From contig NZ_JACHVQ010000002.1 of NCBI RefSeq assembly GCF_014190805.1, positions 765,729 through 829,728 of the forward strand: a stretch of DNA of 64,000 bases, read 5' to 3'. Numbering within the stretch: the stretch's first letter is position 1; every line of letters starts with the position of its first letter. Both the position numbers and the translations under genes were made by a program. Source of the DNA: Flexivirga oryzae (GTDB taxonomy: Bacteria > Actinomycetota > Actinomycetes > Actinomycetales > Dermatophilaceae). This document shows positions 41,508-50,916 of the stretch, piece by piece. A model generated the notes under the pieces. That model was not told the origin of the DNA. It saw nothing but the letters and a program-made list of their open reading frames with translations, and ran no database searches.

Positions 41508-42302
41508 TCAGCGCCTCGCCCGGAAGACCGGCTCCTCCCGCTTCAGCCCTGCGGTGCGCGCGATCCGGAAGTTCGCGCCGAGCAGCAGTTTGGTCTGCTC
41601 CCACCGCTCCCGGGAGAAGGTATGGCGGGCCGAGGACCGCCAGGTGCGGTCGAACAACCGCTTCGCGCCGACCAGCGCATCGGGAGACCTCCGGGTCAGC
41701 TGCTGCGCGAGAAGGCGTGCGGCGTCATACGGCTCGGGAGCGAGCTGACCGACCAGGCCCAGCCGCGCGGCCTCCTCACCGGAGATGATCTCGGCGGTCA
41801 TGGTGAGCCGTTTGGCGGTCTCGATGCCGACCAGCTCGGACAGCGCCTGCACGCCGCTCATGTCCGGGATCAGGCCCCACTTTCCTTCCAGCACAGACCA
41901 TTTCGAATCCGGTGCGGTCACCCTCAGGTCGGCGCCGAGCGCGATCTGCAACCCGCCGCCGTAGCAGTGCCCGTGCACCGCGGCGATCACCGGGACCGGC
42001 ACCCGGCGCCAGGCCCAACATGCCTCCTGGAAGACGTTGGTGCCGCGCCACGGCCGCGGGATCATGCCGAGCGGCAGTTGCTTCGGGTCGGCCGTGACGG
42101 TCTTGAAGTCGAGTCCGGCGCAGAAGGAGTCGCCCGTTCCGGAGAGTATGACGGCGCGCAGCGACTTGTCCGTGCGCAGTTCGTGCGCCGCATCGGCCAG
42201 GCCGCGCAACATCGGCAGCGTGAGACCGTTCAGCTTCTCGGGGCGGTCCAGCCGGACGTCGGCGATGCCGTCGGCAACCGTGACATCAATGTTGTTACTC
42301 AT
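41508..42302 (-). CDS. enoyl-CoA hydratase/isomerase (crotonase) family protein
   Basis: 264 aa from ATG 42302 (MSNNIDVTVADGIADVRLDRPEKLNGL). Crotonase oxyanion-hole regions DSFCAGLDFK and HGHCYGGGLQIALGADLRV are present. The catalytic Glu pair of true hydratases is not obvious at the usual places (GKWGLIPDMSG), so isomerase or another crotonase activity is possible. C-terminal part normal in length. Confidence 0.8.
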   Translation of the reverse strand: MSNNIDVTVADGIADVRLDRPEKLNGLTLPMLRGLADAAHELRTDKSLRAVILSGTGDSFCAGLDFKTVTADPKQLPLGMIPRPWRGTNVFQEACWAWRRVPVPVIAAVHGHCYGGGLQIALGADLRVTAPDSKWSVLEGKWGLIPDMSGVQALSELVGIETAKRLTMTAEIISGEEAARLGLVGQLAPEPYDAARLLAQQLTRRSPDALVGAKRLFDRTWRSSARHTFSRERWEQTKLLLGANFRIARTAGLKREEPVFRARR

Positions 42303-42346
42303 GAGTAGAGAGTAGGCCCCGATACGCCACCCGCTGACGCTCCGGG

Positions 42347-43621
42347 CTACTCGACCCGCGGTGATGCAGCGAGACGACGCAGTTGCTCCTCCTGCCAGCG
42401 GTGGGCGCCCGCCTCGTACGCGACGATCGTGACGAACGGTGCCGCCATGGTGAGCAGCAGGCTGACCGAGATCGGCGCGCCGACCAGGGCCAGCACGACC
42501 GCCGCGATCAGCAGCAGCGCGGTGACCATCATGTTGGCCAGGTGCAGCGGGTCGAACCGGCCGATCAGCACGTCGTGCAACGAGTAAATCGCGACGAGAT
42601 ACAGCGCCACCGGAAGCGTCAGCAGAAGGGCCGCCGCCGTCTCGCTCAGCTCCGAGCCACCGTCGAGGAACAGTCCCAGGATGTGCAGGCCGGCGCCCGT
42701 CGCGGCGATCGCGACGAACACCACGATGTGGCCGTAGCCGAAGAAGTACCCGTAGGTCGGCCGGTGCTGCAGGAAGGTGCCGAACGGCATCATGAAGTAG
42801 ACCCACCACATGCCGAAGGTGAGGCCGATCCCGGTGATGACCACCGCGATGGCGTTCCAGCTCCAGTTCTCGCCCGTCTCCCCGCCGAGCAGGCCCTGCG
42901 AGGAGCCGATGGTGCCGACGATGCCTTCTCCCAGGGTGATGATCGCCAGCAGGCTGTAGCGCTCGGCGATGTGCTGCGGGTGCCACGGCGTGCCGTTGGC
43001 GCCGCCCTGCGCCAGCACCGGGATGAGCAGTTCGCAGGCGCCGAGGAAGACGCCGATCGCGACCGTCACGGCCAGCGGCATCGGCACGAACCCGAAGACC
43101 ACCCAGCCCGCCTGCACGATGAGCATCCACCGGATGTTGCGCAGCGCGACCAGCCGGTACTGCGGGGACTGCCGCGACGCACGCCACCACTGCGCGGCCA
43201 GCGGGATGCGCATGACGACATACCCGATGACCATCAGCCGGGTGTCGACGTGGTGGCCCTCGTCGACCGAGTGGAACATCGGTCGCAGTCCGAGCGCGAA
43301 GACCACGACGCCGACCATGGTGAGCATGGTGAGGACTCGGTAGAGCCAGTCGTCGGTGTCGAACGACGACGCGAACCACGAGAAGCTGATCCACGCCACA
43401 CAGATCGCGAACATCGCGAAGAGGAAGGCGAAGACGCCCTTGGCGATGTGCCCCTCGGCCGCCATGTCCGCGAAACGTTCGGCGGACGTGCCGACCGCGA
43501 CCACGAAGATCAGGTCGAACAGCAACTCCAGCGGAGTGGACGCTCGCTCGCCCTCACCCGGGTCGCGGCCCCGCATGGGGACCAGTCGTCGGCGGAAGGA
43601 GTCGGGCGACATACGGCTCAT
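42347..43621 (-). CDS. low-temperature-requirement A (LtrA) family membrane protein
   Basis: 424-aa polytopic membrane protein. Starts with the family block STPLELLFDLIFVVAVGT and carries about ten hydrophobic segments, AERYSLLAIITLGEGIVGTI being the second signature. Function is unknown beyond a link to growth at low temperature in Listeria. It stands alone between the crotonase and the cysteine dioxygenase gene. Confidence 0.9.
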   Translation of the reverse strand: MSRMSPDSFRRRLVPMRGRDPGEGERASTPLELLFDLIFVVAVGTSAERFADMAAEGHIAKGVFAFLFAMFAICVAWISFSWFASSFDTDDWLYRVLTMLTMVGVVVFALGLRPMFHSVDEGHHVDTRLMVIGYVVMRIPLAAQWWRASRQSPQYRLVALRNIRWMLIVQAGWVVFGFVPMPLAVTVAIGVFLGACELLIPVLAQGGANGTPWHPQHIAERYSLLAIITLGEGIVGTIGSSQGLLGGETGENWSWNAIAVVITGIGLTFGMWWVYFMMPFGTFLQHRPTYGYFFGYGHIVVFVAIAATGAGLHILGLFLDGGSELSETAAALLLTLPVALYLVAIYSLHDVLIGRFDPLHLANMMVTALLLIAAVVLALVGAPISVSLLLTMAAPFVTIVAYEAGAHRWQEEQLRRLAASPRVE

Positions 43622-43660
43622 CCCCGCATCCTCGCAGGCGCGCCCCCGTCCGGTCAGCGG

Positions 43661-44119
43661 TCAGGACGTCGCGTCGATCGCGACCGGCTGACCATCCTCC
43701 CAGGTGTAGGGCGTCATCTCGGTCAGGCCGGGCGCGTAGGCGTGGATCGTCACCGCGTAGCCGTCGCCCACGTTGGTGAGGTTGTGCGGTGTGCCGGCGG
43801 CCACCGATCCCTCGTCGCCGGGGCCCAGCTCGGTCCAGTGCTCGGAACCGCCGCGCCACTGCCGGTCGATCAACTCACCCTCGACGACGACCATCGCACC
43901 GGCCGCCTTGCCGTGGTCGTGCCAGTCGGTCGTGGCGCCGGGCGGCCAGGTCATCACCCACACCTCGAGGTGCGGCGTCTTGGTCAGCTGGTGCCGCTTG
44001 CGCTCGTCGCCGGTGCGTTCGATCGTGCGGGCTACGCCCGCCTCGTGCGCGAAAAGTCGCGCCATCCGGACCAATTGGTCCTTGGTGAAATCCCGAACGC
44101 CGGGTGAGGTAGTGGTCAT
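43661..44119 (-). CDS. cysteine dioxygenase-like cupin
   Basis: 152 aa. Cupin with iron-binding motif DWHDHGKAAGAMVVVEGEL and a later His in AAGTPHNLTNVG, the pattern of bacterial type I cysteine dioxygenases. It would oxidise cysteine (or a related thiol) to its sulfinate. The neighbouring persulfide dioxygenase-like and thioredoxin genes support a thiol role. Confidence 0.8.
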   Translation of the reverse strand: MTTTSPGVRDFTKDQLVRMARLFAHEAGVARTIERTGDERKRHQLTKTPHLEVWVMTWPPGATTDWHDHGKAAGAMVVVEGELIDRQWRGGSEHWTELGPGDEGSVAAGTPHNLTNVGDGYAVTIHAYAPGLTEMTPYTWEDGQPVAIDATS

Positions 44120-44450
44120 CGAAGTCTCCGTGATGTATGGCGGAAGCGCGCCCCCTGAGGCGCTGTGGTCTGCGGCAGCTGAGCGAAGGTCGGCTCAAAG
44201 TCGGCAGACATGCCACGTCGTCATGCGACGCCGGTCGGCGATGCGCATGAGACACGTGGCTTGCGAAGACATGCCCACAGCAGAACATGCCGCGGGCCGC
44301 TTTGCCAAACAAGTTCGGTCACATCTCGTATGACAAGACGATTGCCCGTAATGTGGACACGCGGTCCGAACGGAAGGTTCTGGGGCACTCGTTCGTTGGC
44401 ACCAGCGACGGTGTCCGATCGGCACCGCCCGATCAAGGAGTGCGAGAAGC
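44120..44450. other. 331-bp divergent intergenic region
   Basis: Lies between the dioxygenase (minus) and thioredoxin (plus) genes and must carry both promoters. A GGAG ribosome site is at 44438. No clear operator, RNA gene or repeat was seen. Confidence 0.4.
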
Positions 44451-44843
44451 ATGGCAACCAAGACCCTCACGACCGACACCTTCGCGCAGGAGGTCCAGGC
44501 CGACGGCATCGTCCTGGTGGACTTCTGGGCGGACTGGTGCGGCCCCTGCAAGATGTTCGCACCGATCTTTGAGGACGCCTCGGAGAAGAACCCCGACATC
44601 GTCTTCGGCAAGGTGGACACCGACGCCGAGCCGGCGCTGGGCCAAGCGCTGCAGATCACCTCGATCCCGACGCTGATGATCTTCCGCGACGGCATCCGCG
44701 TCTTCGCCCAGGCCGGTGCGCTGCCCGGCCCCGAGCTGTCGTCCCTGATCGACCAGACGCGCAAGCTGCCGATGGACGAGATCCGCGAGCAGGTGGCGGT
44801 CGAGCAGGCGCAGGCCGAGCAGAACCCCGACGCCGAGGTGTGA
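44451..44843 (+). CDS. trxA: thioredoxin
   Basis: 130 aa. Classical fold with WCGPC at residues 29-33 and the cis-Pro in ITSIPTLMIF. A charged 20-residue C-terminal tail (REQVAVEQAQAEQNPDAEV) extends beyond the usual length. It is a general dithiol reductant. Monocistronic by position; the next gene ends towards it. Confidence 0.93.
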   Translation: MATKTLTTDTFAQEVQADGIVLVDFWADWCGPCKMFAPIFEDASEKNPDIVFGKVDTDAEPALGQALQITSIPTLMIFRDGIRVFAQAGALPGPELSSLIDQTRKLPMDEIREQVAVEQAQAEQNPDAEV

Positions 44844-44863
44844 CCCACCGCGGCCGCGACCGG

Positions 44864-45454
44864 TCAGACTTCGGGGCCGCCGGGGTTGCAGCGGGTGTCG
44901 TACATCCGCTGCGCGGACACCACCGGTCGCCACGGCTCGAGGTTCCAACTGGGTTTGTTCGGCTCCGCCAGCCGCGCAAAGGCCCAGTGGCAGTCGAACT
45001 GCGCACGCATCCCCGGCGTCCCGGCATCCGGTGTCTTGCGCAGGACCTCGCGCCACGCCACCCGCTCGGCGCCGTCCGAGGTCGCCACGCGTCCGCTGCT
45101 CGTCGGGTAGACCTGCAGGCTACGGCCGCTGGGCAGGCTGACCCACACGACCTTCGCGATGTATGGCGGAGGGGCCTCGTCGGTCGTCGTACTGCTCCGG
45201 CGGGCAGCGGGGGCGGTGCTTCCCGAGGCAGTCGCCGTCACGCCGGGGGCAGCTGTGTGCAGCGGCTCGACGCGGTGCGTGGTCGCTCGGCCACTGCTCG
45301 CACTGCGGACGTCGCCACTGCCGCACGCCGCGACCCCCGCGATGAGCAGCAGCGCCATACCTGCCCGGGCGCGCGCCGCCATACCTGCCCGGGCCCGCGC
45401 CATACCGACACGGAAGCTGACAGGACCACCGGCGGACACGCCACCCATTCTCAT
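44864..45454 (-). CDS. DUF2599 lipoprotein
   Basis: 196 aa if read from 45454. The signal region contains a lipobox (LLIAGVAACGSG), so a start at 45382 or 45400 (MARARAGMAARARAGMALLL) is just as likely. The N-terminal segment contains two tandem ARARAGMA units encoded by a 24-bp DNA repeat. The C-terminal 100 residues (AKVVWVSLPSGRSLQVYPTSSGR .. MRAQFDCHWAFARL .. YDTRCNPGG) match DUF2599, with a conserved Cys pair. Function unknown; exported and membrane-anchored. Confidence 0.8.
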   Translation of the reverse strand: MRMGGVSAGGPVSFRVGMARARAGMAARARAGMALLLIAGVAACGSGDVRSASSGRATTHRVEPLHTAAPGVTATASGSTAPAARRSSTTTDEAPPPYIAKVVWVSLPSGRSLQVYPTSSGRVATSDGAERVAWREVLRKTPDAGTPGMRAQFDCHWAFARLAEPNKPSWNLEPWRPVVSAQRMYDTRCNPGGPEV

Positions 45455-45476
45455 GCCGACAGGCTCACAAACTCAT

Positions 45477-45537
45477 CGACAGGCTCAGAAATCCCGGCGC
45501 CCAGACCCCGGTACTTCTGCGTTTTCTGAGCCTGTCG
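45477..45537 (-). terminator. inverted repeat at the end of the methyltransferase operon
   Basis: CGACAGGCTCAGAAA (45477-45491) and TTTCTGAGCCTGTCG (45523-45537), 15 bp perfect. It overlaps the last codons of the methyltransferase gene. A related CGACAGGCTCACAAA lies just beside it. Confidence 0.6.
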
Positions 45538-46153
45538 GTGAGTGAGGGGCGGTGAGGACGCGTAGGGAACCGTGCTGCGCGATCTCGGTGAAACCGTCGG
45601 CCACGGCGGCCTGCACCACGTGCCAGGGTGCCTGGCCACCGTCCGCGGGGTCCGGGAAGACGTCGTGCACGAGCAACAACCCGCCCGGCACCAGATGCTG
45701 CGCGAACGCCCGGTAGTCGTGTTGCGCGGTCTCCTCGGTGTGGTTGCCGTCCAGGAAGAGCAGCTCGAGCGACGAATTCCACCACGTCGCAACCACTTCC
45801 GTGGTGCCGACCACCGCGGACGCGACGTCGGCCAACGAGTCCAGCACCGGACGGAAATGCGGCAGGGTGTCCAACCGACCGGTGCGGGGGTCGACCAGGG
45901 AGGTGTCGTGCCACTCCCAGCCCGGCTGATTCTCCTCGGAGCCGTGGTGGTGATCGACGGTCACCAGCTTCGCAGCGGCGAACCGGGCAGCGGCACCGAG
46001 CAGCAGCGTCGACTTGCCGCAGTAGGTGCCGATCTCCAGCCAGGTACCCGGACGCGCCGTGAGTGCCGTGTCGTACAGCGCCTCACCTTCCTCGACGGGC
46101 ATGAAACCTGTTGTGGCAGCGACGACCTCGGCAACCTCGACCGGCACCGGCAT
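45485..46153 (-). CDS. class I SAM-dependent methyltransferase (cephalosporin-hydroxylase-like)
   Basis: 222 aa from ATG 46153, overlapping the stop of the preceding gene. SAM motif I is LEIGTYCGKSTLLLGAAA, and LLFLDGNHTEETAQHDYRAFA plus GGLLLVHDVFPDP follow the Methyltransf_24 pattern with D/H metal-binding residues. Last gene of a five-gene coupled operon with a cyclase-like protein, a second methyltransferase, a glycosyltransferase and a flavin monooxygenase. Substrate unknown. Confidence 0.75.
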   Translation of the reverse strand: MPVPVEVAEVVAATTGFMPVEEGEALYDTALTARPGTWLEIGTYCGKSTLLLGAAARFAAAKLVTVDHHHGSEENQPGWEWHDTSLVDPRTGRLDTLPHFRPVLDSLADVASAVVGTTEVVATWWNSSLELLFLDGNHTEETAQHDYRAFAQHLVPGGLLLVHDVFPDPADGGQAPWHVVQAAVADGFTEIAQHGSLRVLTAPHSPTGSENAEVPGSGRRDF

Positions 46154-47250
46154 CAGCCGACCGCCTCGTCCCGCACCAGCCTCTCGGACACGGTCGCGCC
46201 GGCGTCGCCCGGCCAGCCCGCGTCCCGCCAGAGCGCGGCGCCGCCGGTCGTCTGCGTCACCGCGTCGACCGCGAGCAGCACCGCCGCTGCCGTCCACGAG
46301 GTCTGTTCGCGCGGCCAGATGACCATGTCCGGCAGGTTGCGCCCCGTCCAGTAGCCACCGGTCTCCTCGTCACGCAGCCCCTGCAGGTCCGCGAGCACCG
46401 TCAACGCGCGGTCGGCATCGCCCATGGCGTCGAGCGCCGCTACGAGCTCGGCGGATTCGGCGGAGGTGACCCACGGCTGGTCGTGCACGCACTGCGCACC
46501 GTGCCCCGCGCTCACGTAGGTCGCCCACCCGTCGTCCAGCCGGGCCCGCGCGGCCGCACCACGCACGACTCCCGCGAGGACCGGGTAGTACCAGTCCATC
46601 GAGAAGCGGGACCGATCCGCGAACGAGTCGGGCCGCTCCCGCAGCGCCGCCGCCAGCCGATTGCCCGCCCAGCGCCACCGGGGGCGGTCGTGGCCCAGGG
46701 TCGCCGCGATGTGGCACGCGCACTCGATGGACTGCAGCGCACTGGCGCTGCCGGTCAGCAGCGCGAAGTCGGCGACCCCGCCGCCCTCCCCCACGGCCCA
46801 ACCGAGTTCGCCGCCCGGATGTTGTGCCCGGATCACGAAATTGATCGCAGCCTCGACCGTCGGCCACAGTCTCGCCAGCCCGTCGGTGCGGCCGGTCACC
46901 AGGTAGTAGTGCCACAAACCCACTGCGAAATAGGCACATTGGTTGGTGTCCGCGCCCGCGTCCTCGACCTCGCCGTCGCGCAACACCATCGGCCAGGAGC
47001 CGTCCTTGCGCTGAGTGGCGGCCGACCACTCCAGTGCACGCCACGCGGCCGACCAGTGCCCGGCGACGGTCAGCCCCATCGCGGCCTCGATGTGGTCCCA
47101 GGGATCCAGGTGGCTGCCGTCATACCACGGGATCGAGCCGTCGGATCGTTGCTGCCGCAGCACGAATTGTGCTGTCGCAGCGCACTGTTCGGCGCTCAGC
47201 ACACCGGGGACGGCGAGCGCACCTGTTCCTCGCACGAGCTCTGCCGTCAT
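46153..47250 (-). CDS. alpha/alpha-barrel protein of the prenyltransferase/squalene-cyclase-like superfamily
   Basis: 365 aa. QW-like repeats (QRSDGSIPWYDG and QRKDGSWPMVLRDG) and repeated helical hairpins mark the alpha/alpha-toroid fold of terpene cyclases and protein prenyltransferases. No DxDD acid motif is visible, so it is unlikely to be a classical squalene-hopene cyclase. Such genes are commonly found beside methyltransferase and GT4 genes in actinobacteria. Overlaps both neighbours by a few bases. Confidence 0.65.
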   Translation of the reverse strand: MTAELVRGTGALAVPGVLSAEQCAATAQFVLRQQRSDGSIPWYDGSHLDPWDHIEAAMGLTVAGHWSAAWRALEWSAATQRKDGSWPMVLRDGEVEDAGADTNQCAYFAVGLWHYYLVTGRTDGLARLWPTVEAAINFVIRAQHPGGELGWAVGEGGGVADFALLTGSASALQSIECACHIAATLGHDRPRWRWAGNRLAAALRERPDSFADRSRFSMDWYYPVLAGVVRGAAARARLDDGWATYVSAGHGAQCVHDQPWVTSAESAELVAALDAMGDADRALTVLADLQGLRDEETGGYWTGRNLPDMVIWPREQTSWTAAAVLLAVDAVTQTTGGAALWRDAGWPGDAGATVSERLVRDEAVG

Positions 47251-47972
47251 ACAGCCACCTCCGGCTTCCGGAGGTAGACCACGAAGCTCTTGCCGAGCAC
47301 CGGGTTGAGGGCGCGCTCCGAGGCGCGGGTCACGAACGGCGCCTTCATCATGTCCCAGACCAGCAGCCGGTGATAGGCCTTGACTGCCGGATTGTCGTTG
47401 TTGTCAGGCCCCACAGCGCATTTCAGCCACCAATAGGGGCTGTGCAGGGCGTGCGCGTGATGTTGTTTGTATGGCGCGAGCCCAGCCCTCTCGAGCTTGG
47501 CCACCAGCTCGGACGCACGGTAGATCCGGATGTGGCCGCCCTCCACCTCGTGGTAGGGGTCCGAGAGTTTCCAGCAGACCTTCTCCGGCCAGCTACGCGG
47601 CACTGAAACCGCAACAAGGCCACCGGGTTTGACGATCCGGAAGATCTCCGCCATGACCTGTTCGTCCTCGTGGACGTGCTCGAGGATCTCCGAGGCGATG
47701 ACGCGGTCGAAGCTTTCGTCGTCGAACGGCATCGAGCGCGCGTCACCGTGCATGACGCTCCCGGACGCACCCTCGGGCACTTCGCCTTCGAGCTCCATGG
47801 CACCGAACATCACCTTGATGTCGGCCAGATCGGACTCGGACTGGTCGAAGGCGGTCACGATGCCGCCGCGCCGCAGCGCCTCGAACGAGTGACGGCCCTG
47901 GCCGGCACCGACGTCGAGCACGGTCATCCCCGGCGCCACCGGGAAGGCGGAGTCGAAATCCATCGTGATCAT
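47247..47972 (-). CDS. class I SAM-dependent methyltransferase (Methyltransf_11 type)
   Basis: 241 aa from ATG 47972. Motifs: VLDVGAGQGRHSFEALRRGG (SAM site), FDQSESDL (acidic ribose-binding loop), MPFDDESFDRVIASEILEHV and GGLVAVSVPRSWPEK. Similar to ubiquinone/glycolipid-modifying methyltransferases; substrate unknown. ATGA overlap with both the glycosyltransferase and the cyclase-like gene. Confidence 0.85.
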   Translation of the reverse strand: MITMDFDSAFPVAPGMTVLDVGAGQGRHSFEALRRGGIVTAFDQSESDLADIKVMFGAMELEGEVPEGASGSVMHGDARSMPFDDESFDRVIASEILEHVHEDEQVMAEIFRIVKPGGLVAVSVPRSWPEKVCWKLSDPYHEVEGGHIRIYRASELVAKLERAGLAPYKQHHAHALHSPYWWLKCAVGPDNNDNPAVKAYHRLLVWDMMKAPFVTRASERALNPVLGKSFVVYLRKPEVAV

Positions 47973-49234
47973 CGCTGTTGCTCCTTCTGCTCCGGCAGCG
48001 CGCCGGGCGCCGACGGCCGCGGGTGGGCCGCAATCACCTCGGTGTAGACGTCCGCGGTCGCGCGTGCCACGGCCGCCCAACTGTACGTGCTCACCGCCCG
48101 GGCCCGGCCTGCCGCACCCATCCGGGCCGCTTCCCGGGGTGCGTTCAGCACCGCTGCCATCGCAGCGGCCAGCGCGTCGGCGTCCCCGGAGGGCACCAGC
48201 CGTCCGACACCGTCCGCGAGCAGGTCCGGCAGTGCACCGACGTCCGATGCCACCACCGGCGTGCCGCAGGCCATCGCTTCGATCGCGGGGATCGAAAACC
48301 CTTCGTAGCGCGAGGGAATCACCTGCAGCTGGGCGGACCCGATCAGCGCGGCGAGCTCGTCGTCGCTGATGCCGCTGCGGAAGCGGACCCGGTCGACCAG
48401 GCCGGCCTCGGCCAGCTGCTTCTCGGTCGTTTCGCTGGGCGTGCCGACCACCACCAGCTCGCTCCACGCCTCCCGCGGCAACGCCGCGAGCGCGTCGACG
48501 AGCACCGCCATACCCTTCAAGGGCACGTCGGCGCTGATGATCGACACGATTCGGCCCGGCACGCGCGGGGTGGCCGGCGGGCGGAAACGCACCGTGTCCA
48601 CACCGACCGGCACGATCCGCATCCGGTCGCGCGGCACACCGAAGTCGGCGGCGATGTCCTGCGCCGACACCCGCGACACGGTGAGCACCTGACTGCTGCG
48701 CCGGGCGACCCGGCGCTGCATCTGCACGAAGCCGTACCAGCGGCGTTTCGACACCCGCGCCCAGCCGGTCGCCGCGTCGAGTTCGAGCCGCCGGTCCCGG
48801 CTGATCGGGTGGTGGATGGTCGTCAGCAGCGGCAGACCGCGTCGCTCCAGCGCCAGCAGACCCGGCGCGAGCGTCTGGTTGTCGTGCAGGATGTCGAAGT
48901 CGCCGACCCGGTCACGCAGCAGCCGGGAGAGCCGCATCCCGAACGTCCGCGGCTCCGGGAACCCGGCCGTGCACATGGCGGCATACTCGAAAACATCTAC
49001 ACCAGAACGGAACTCGTGGAGGTTCGGCCGGCGGAAGGGGTCGTCCGCGCGGTAGAGGTCCAGGCTGGGCACCGGGGTGAAACGCACACCCGGGTCGAGC
49101 ACCGGGTAGGGCTGACCGCTGAAGACCTCGACGTCGTGCCCGAGCGCGACGAGCTCCCGGGACAGGTTGCGCACGTAAACGCCCTGACCACCGGAGTGCT
49201 CCTTGCTCCGGTACGACGCGAGCGCGACCCTCAC
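47969..49234 (-). CDS. glycosyltransferase family 4
   Basis: 421 aa. GT-B fold: GGQGVYVRNLSRELVALGHDV (N-terminal acceptor domain), VSIISADVPLKGMAVLVDALA and the EX7E motif in SRYEGFSIPAIEAMACGTPVV region (nucleotide-sugar binding). Transfers a sugar to an unknown acceptor, with retention of configuration as usual for the family. Second gene of the coupled operon. Confidence 0.9.
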   Translation of the reverse strand: MRVALASYRSKEHSGGQGVYVRNLSRELVALGHDVEVFSGQPYPVLDPGVRFTPVPSLDLYRADDPFRRPNLHEFRSGVDVFEYAAMCTAGFPEPRTFGMRLSRLLRDRVGDFDILHDNQTLAPGLLALERRGLPLLTTIHHPISRDRRLELDAATGWARVSKRRWYGFVQMQRRVARRSSQVLTVSRVSAQDIAADFGVPRDRMRIVPVGVDTVRFRPPATPRVPGRIVSIISADVPLKGMAVLVDALAALPREAWSELVVVGTPSETTEKQLAEAGLVDRVRFRSGISDDELAALIGSAQLQVIPSRYEGFSIPAIEAMACGTPVVASDVGALPDLLADGVGRLVPSGDADALAAAMAAVLNAPREAARMGAAGRARAVSTYSWAAVARATADVYTEVIAAHPRPSAPGALPEQKEQQR

Positions 49235-50820
49235 CCGACCCGCTCCGTGTCCCGAGTGACGGTCTCCTGGTCGAGTGACGGCGCAATCTCGCCGTCACTC
49301 GCCGAGGGAGCCGTCACTGGCGAAGAGGGGGTGGCGGTGTGCAGGTCGGACTGCGGCAGACGCACCTCGCCCGGCCGCACGAACGTCATGTCCGCCGTGA
49401 CGTCCGCCTTCTTGGCGTCGCGCCGGTCCACGAAGTAGTTCTGCTTGAGGAACCACGGTTTGCGGTCGCCCTGTTTGGGCAGCGCCGCCAGCGAACGCTG
49501 CACGTAGCCGGCGGCTAGGTCCAGCGCCGGCGTGGGCGGCATCGCCTCCTCGACCGTGGGGTAGCCGTAGAGGTAGCCGTGCTGCCGCACGTGGTTGACG
49601 AAGGTGCAGAAGTACTTCGCCGACAGGTCGGCGCGCAGCGTCCACGACGCGTTGGTGTAGCCGATGCAGATCGCGGCGTTCGGGACGCCTTCGAGCATCA
49701 GCCCGCGATAGATGTACCGCTCCCCCGGGTCGCACTCCTCGCCGTCGATGCGGATGGTCGCGCCGCCGGCCATCAGCAGGTTGAGCCCGGTGGCGGTGAT
49801 GATGATGTCGGACGGGATGTCGTGGCCCGAGGAGGTCCGGATCCCCGTCGCGTCCACCTGCTCGATGGTGTCGGTGACGATGTCGACGTCGTGGGCCTCG
49901 ATGGCCCGGAACAGGTCCGCGTCCGGCACCACGCACAACCGCTGGTCCCACGGCCGGTAGCGCGGCGTGAAGGCCGCCATACCGACCGAACCGTCCTTCA
50001 GCTGCCGGGCGACACCGGCCCGCAGCACCTTGGTTGCCGCGCCCGGCGCCCGCCGGCAGAACTCGTAGAAGCCGAGCGAGGTGACAGCGTTCTTCATCCG
50101 GATCGCGTGGTAGGCCTGTTTCGCGGGCAGCACCTTGCGGGCCGCGTCCGCGATCGCGTCGTGGGCGGGCAGGCTGATCACGTAGGTGGGCGACCGCTGC
50201 AGCATCGTCACGTGCGCGCCCTGCCGGGCGAGCGCCGGCACCAGCGTCATCGCGGTGGCTCCCGAGCCGATGACGGTGACGTTGCGCCCGGCGACGTCGA
50301 GCCCGTCGGCCGGCCAGAACTGCGGGTGCACCACCTGACCGGCGAAGTCGTCCAGGCCCGGGATGTCGGGCCGGTAGGGATCCTCGTAGTTGTAGTAGCC
50401 GGAGCACAGGTAGACGAAGTCGGCGCTCACCTGGCGGGTGCCGTCCGGCGTGTCCACGGTCAGCGTCCACCGCGCGTCCGCGCTGGACCAGTCGGCCGCC
50501 GTGACTCGGGTCGAGTAGACGATGCGCCTGTCGATGCCGTACTTGGCGGCCGTGTCCTTCAGGTAGGCCAGGATGTCGGCGCCGTCGGCGATCGACTTCT
50601 CCCCCGTCCACGGCTCGAACGGCAGCCCGAGGGTGAACATGTCGGAGTCGGAGCGGATCCCCGGATAACGGAACAGGTCCCAGGTGCCGCCCAGCGACTC
50701 GCGTGCCTCCAGGATCGCGTAGTCGGCTCCCGGGCACATCGTCTGGATCCGGTAGCCGGCGTCGATGCCGGACAGGCCGGCACCGACCACCAGTACGTCG
50801 TAGTGGTCCTGCAAGGGCAT
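49231..50820 (-). CDS. flavin-containing Baeyer-Villiger-type monooxygenase
   Basis: 529 aa. FAD motif VVGAGLSGID (residues 11-20), NADPH motif VIGSGATAM (183-191) and the fingerprint FAGQVVHPQFWP (159-170), matching FxGxxxHxxxW of BVMO/FMO enzymes; resembles mycobacterial EthA. It could insert oxygen into a ketone or oxidise a heteroatom. A 30-residue C-terminal tail (after TFVRPGEVRLPQSDLHT) is rich in Ser/Thr/Pro and encoded by short GC repeats. First gene of the five-gene operon; its stop overlaps the GT4 start. Confidence 0.85.
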   Translation of the reverse strand: MPLQDHYDVLVVGAGLSGIDAGYRIQTMCPGADYAILEARESLGGTWDLFRYPGIRSDSDMFTLGLPFEPWTGEKSIADGADILAYLKDTAAKYGIDRRIVYSTRVTAADWSSADARWTLTVDTPDGTRQVSADFVYLCSGYYNYEDPYRPDIPGLDDFAGQVVHPQFWPADGLDVAGRNVTVIGSGATAMTLVPALARQGAHVTMLQRSPTYVISLPAHDAIADAARKVLPAKQAYHAIRMKNAVTSLGFYEFCRRAPGAATKVLRAGVARQLKDGSVGMAAFTPRYRPWDQRLCVVPDADLFRAIEAHDVDIVTDTIEQVDATGIRTSSGHDIPSDIIITATGLNLLMAGGATIRIDGEECDPGERYIYRGLMLEGVPNAAICIGYTNASWTLRADLSAKYFCTFVNHVRQHGYLYGYPTVEEAMPPTPALDLAAGYVQRSLAALPKQGDRKPWFLKQNYFVDRRDAKKADVTADMTFVRPGEVRLPQSDLHTATPSSPVTAPSASDGEIAPSLDQETVTRDTERVG

Positions 50821-50916
50821 CGCGTCTCCTCGGCCGGTCGACAGGTGGCGGTCGGCCCTCTAAGTTACTCGCCGGTCACTTCGCTCGCCAGCGCGGACCA
50901 ATTACCATCTCCCAGC

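Noticed and set aside
49579..50916. Long open frame upstream of the geranylgeranyl reductase-like gene
   Set aside because: Antisense shadow of the monooxygenase gene; the flavoprotein N-terminus fits the GTG at 50917.
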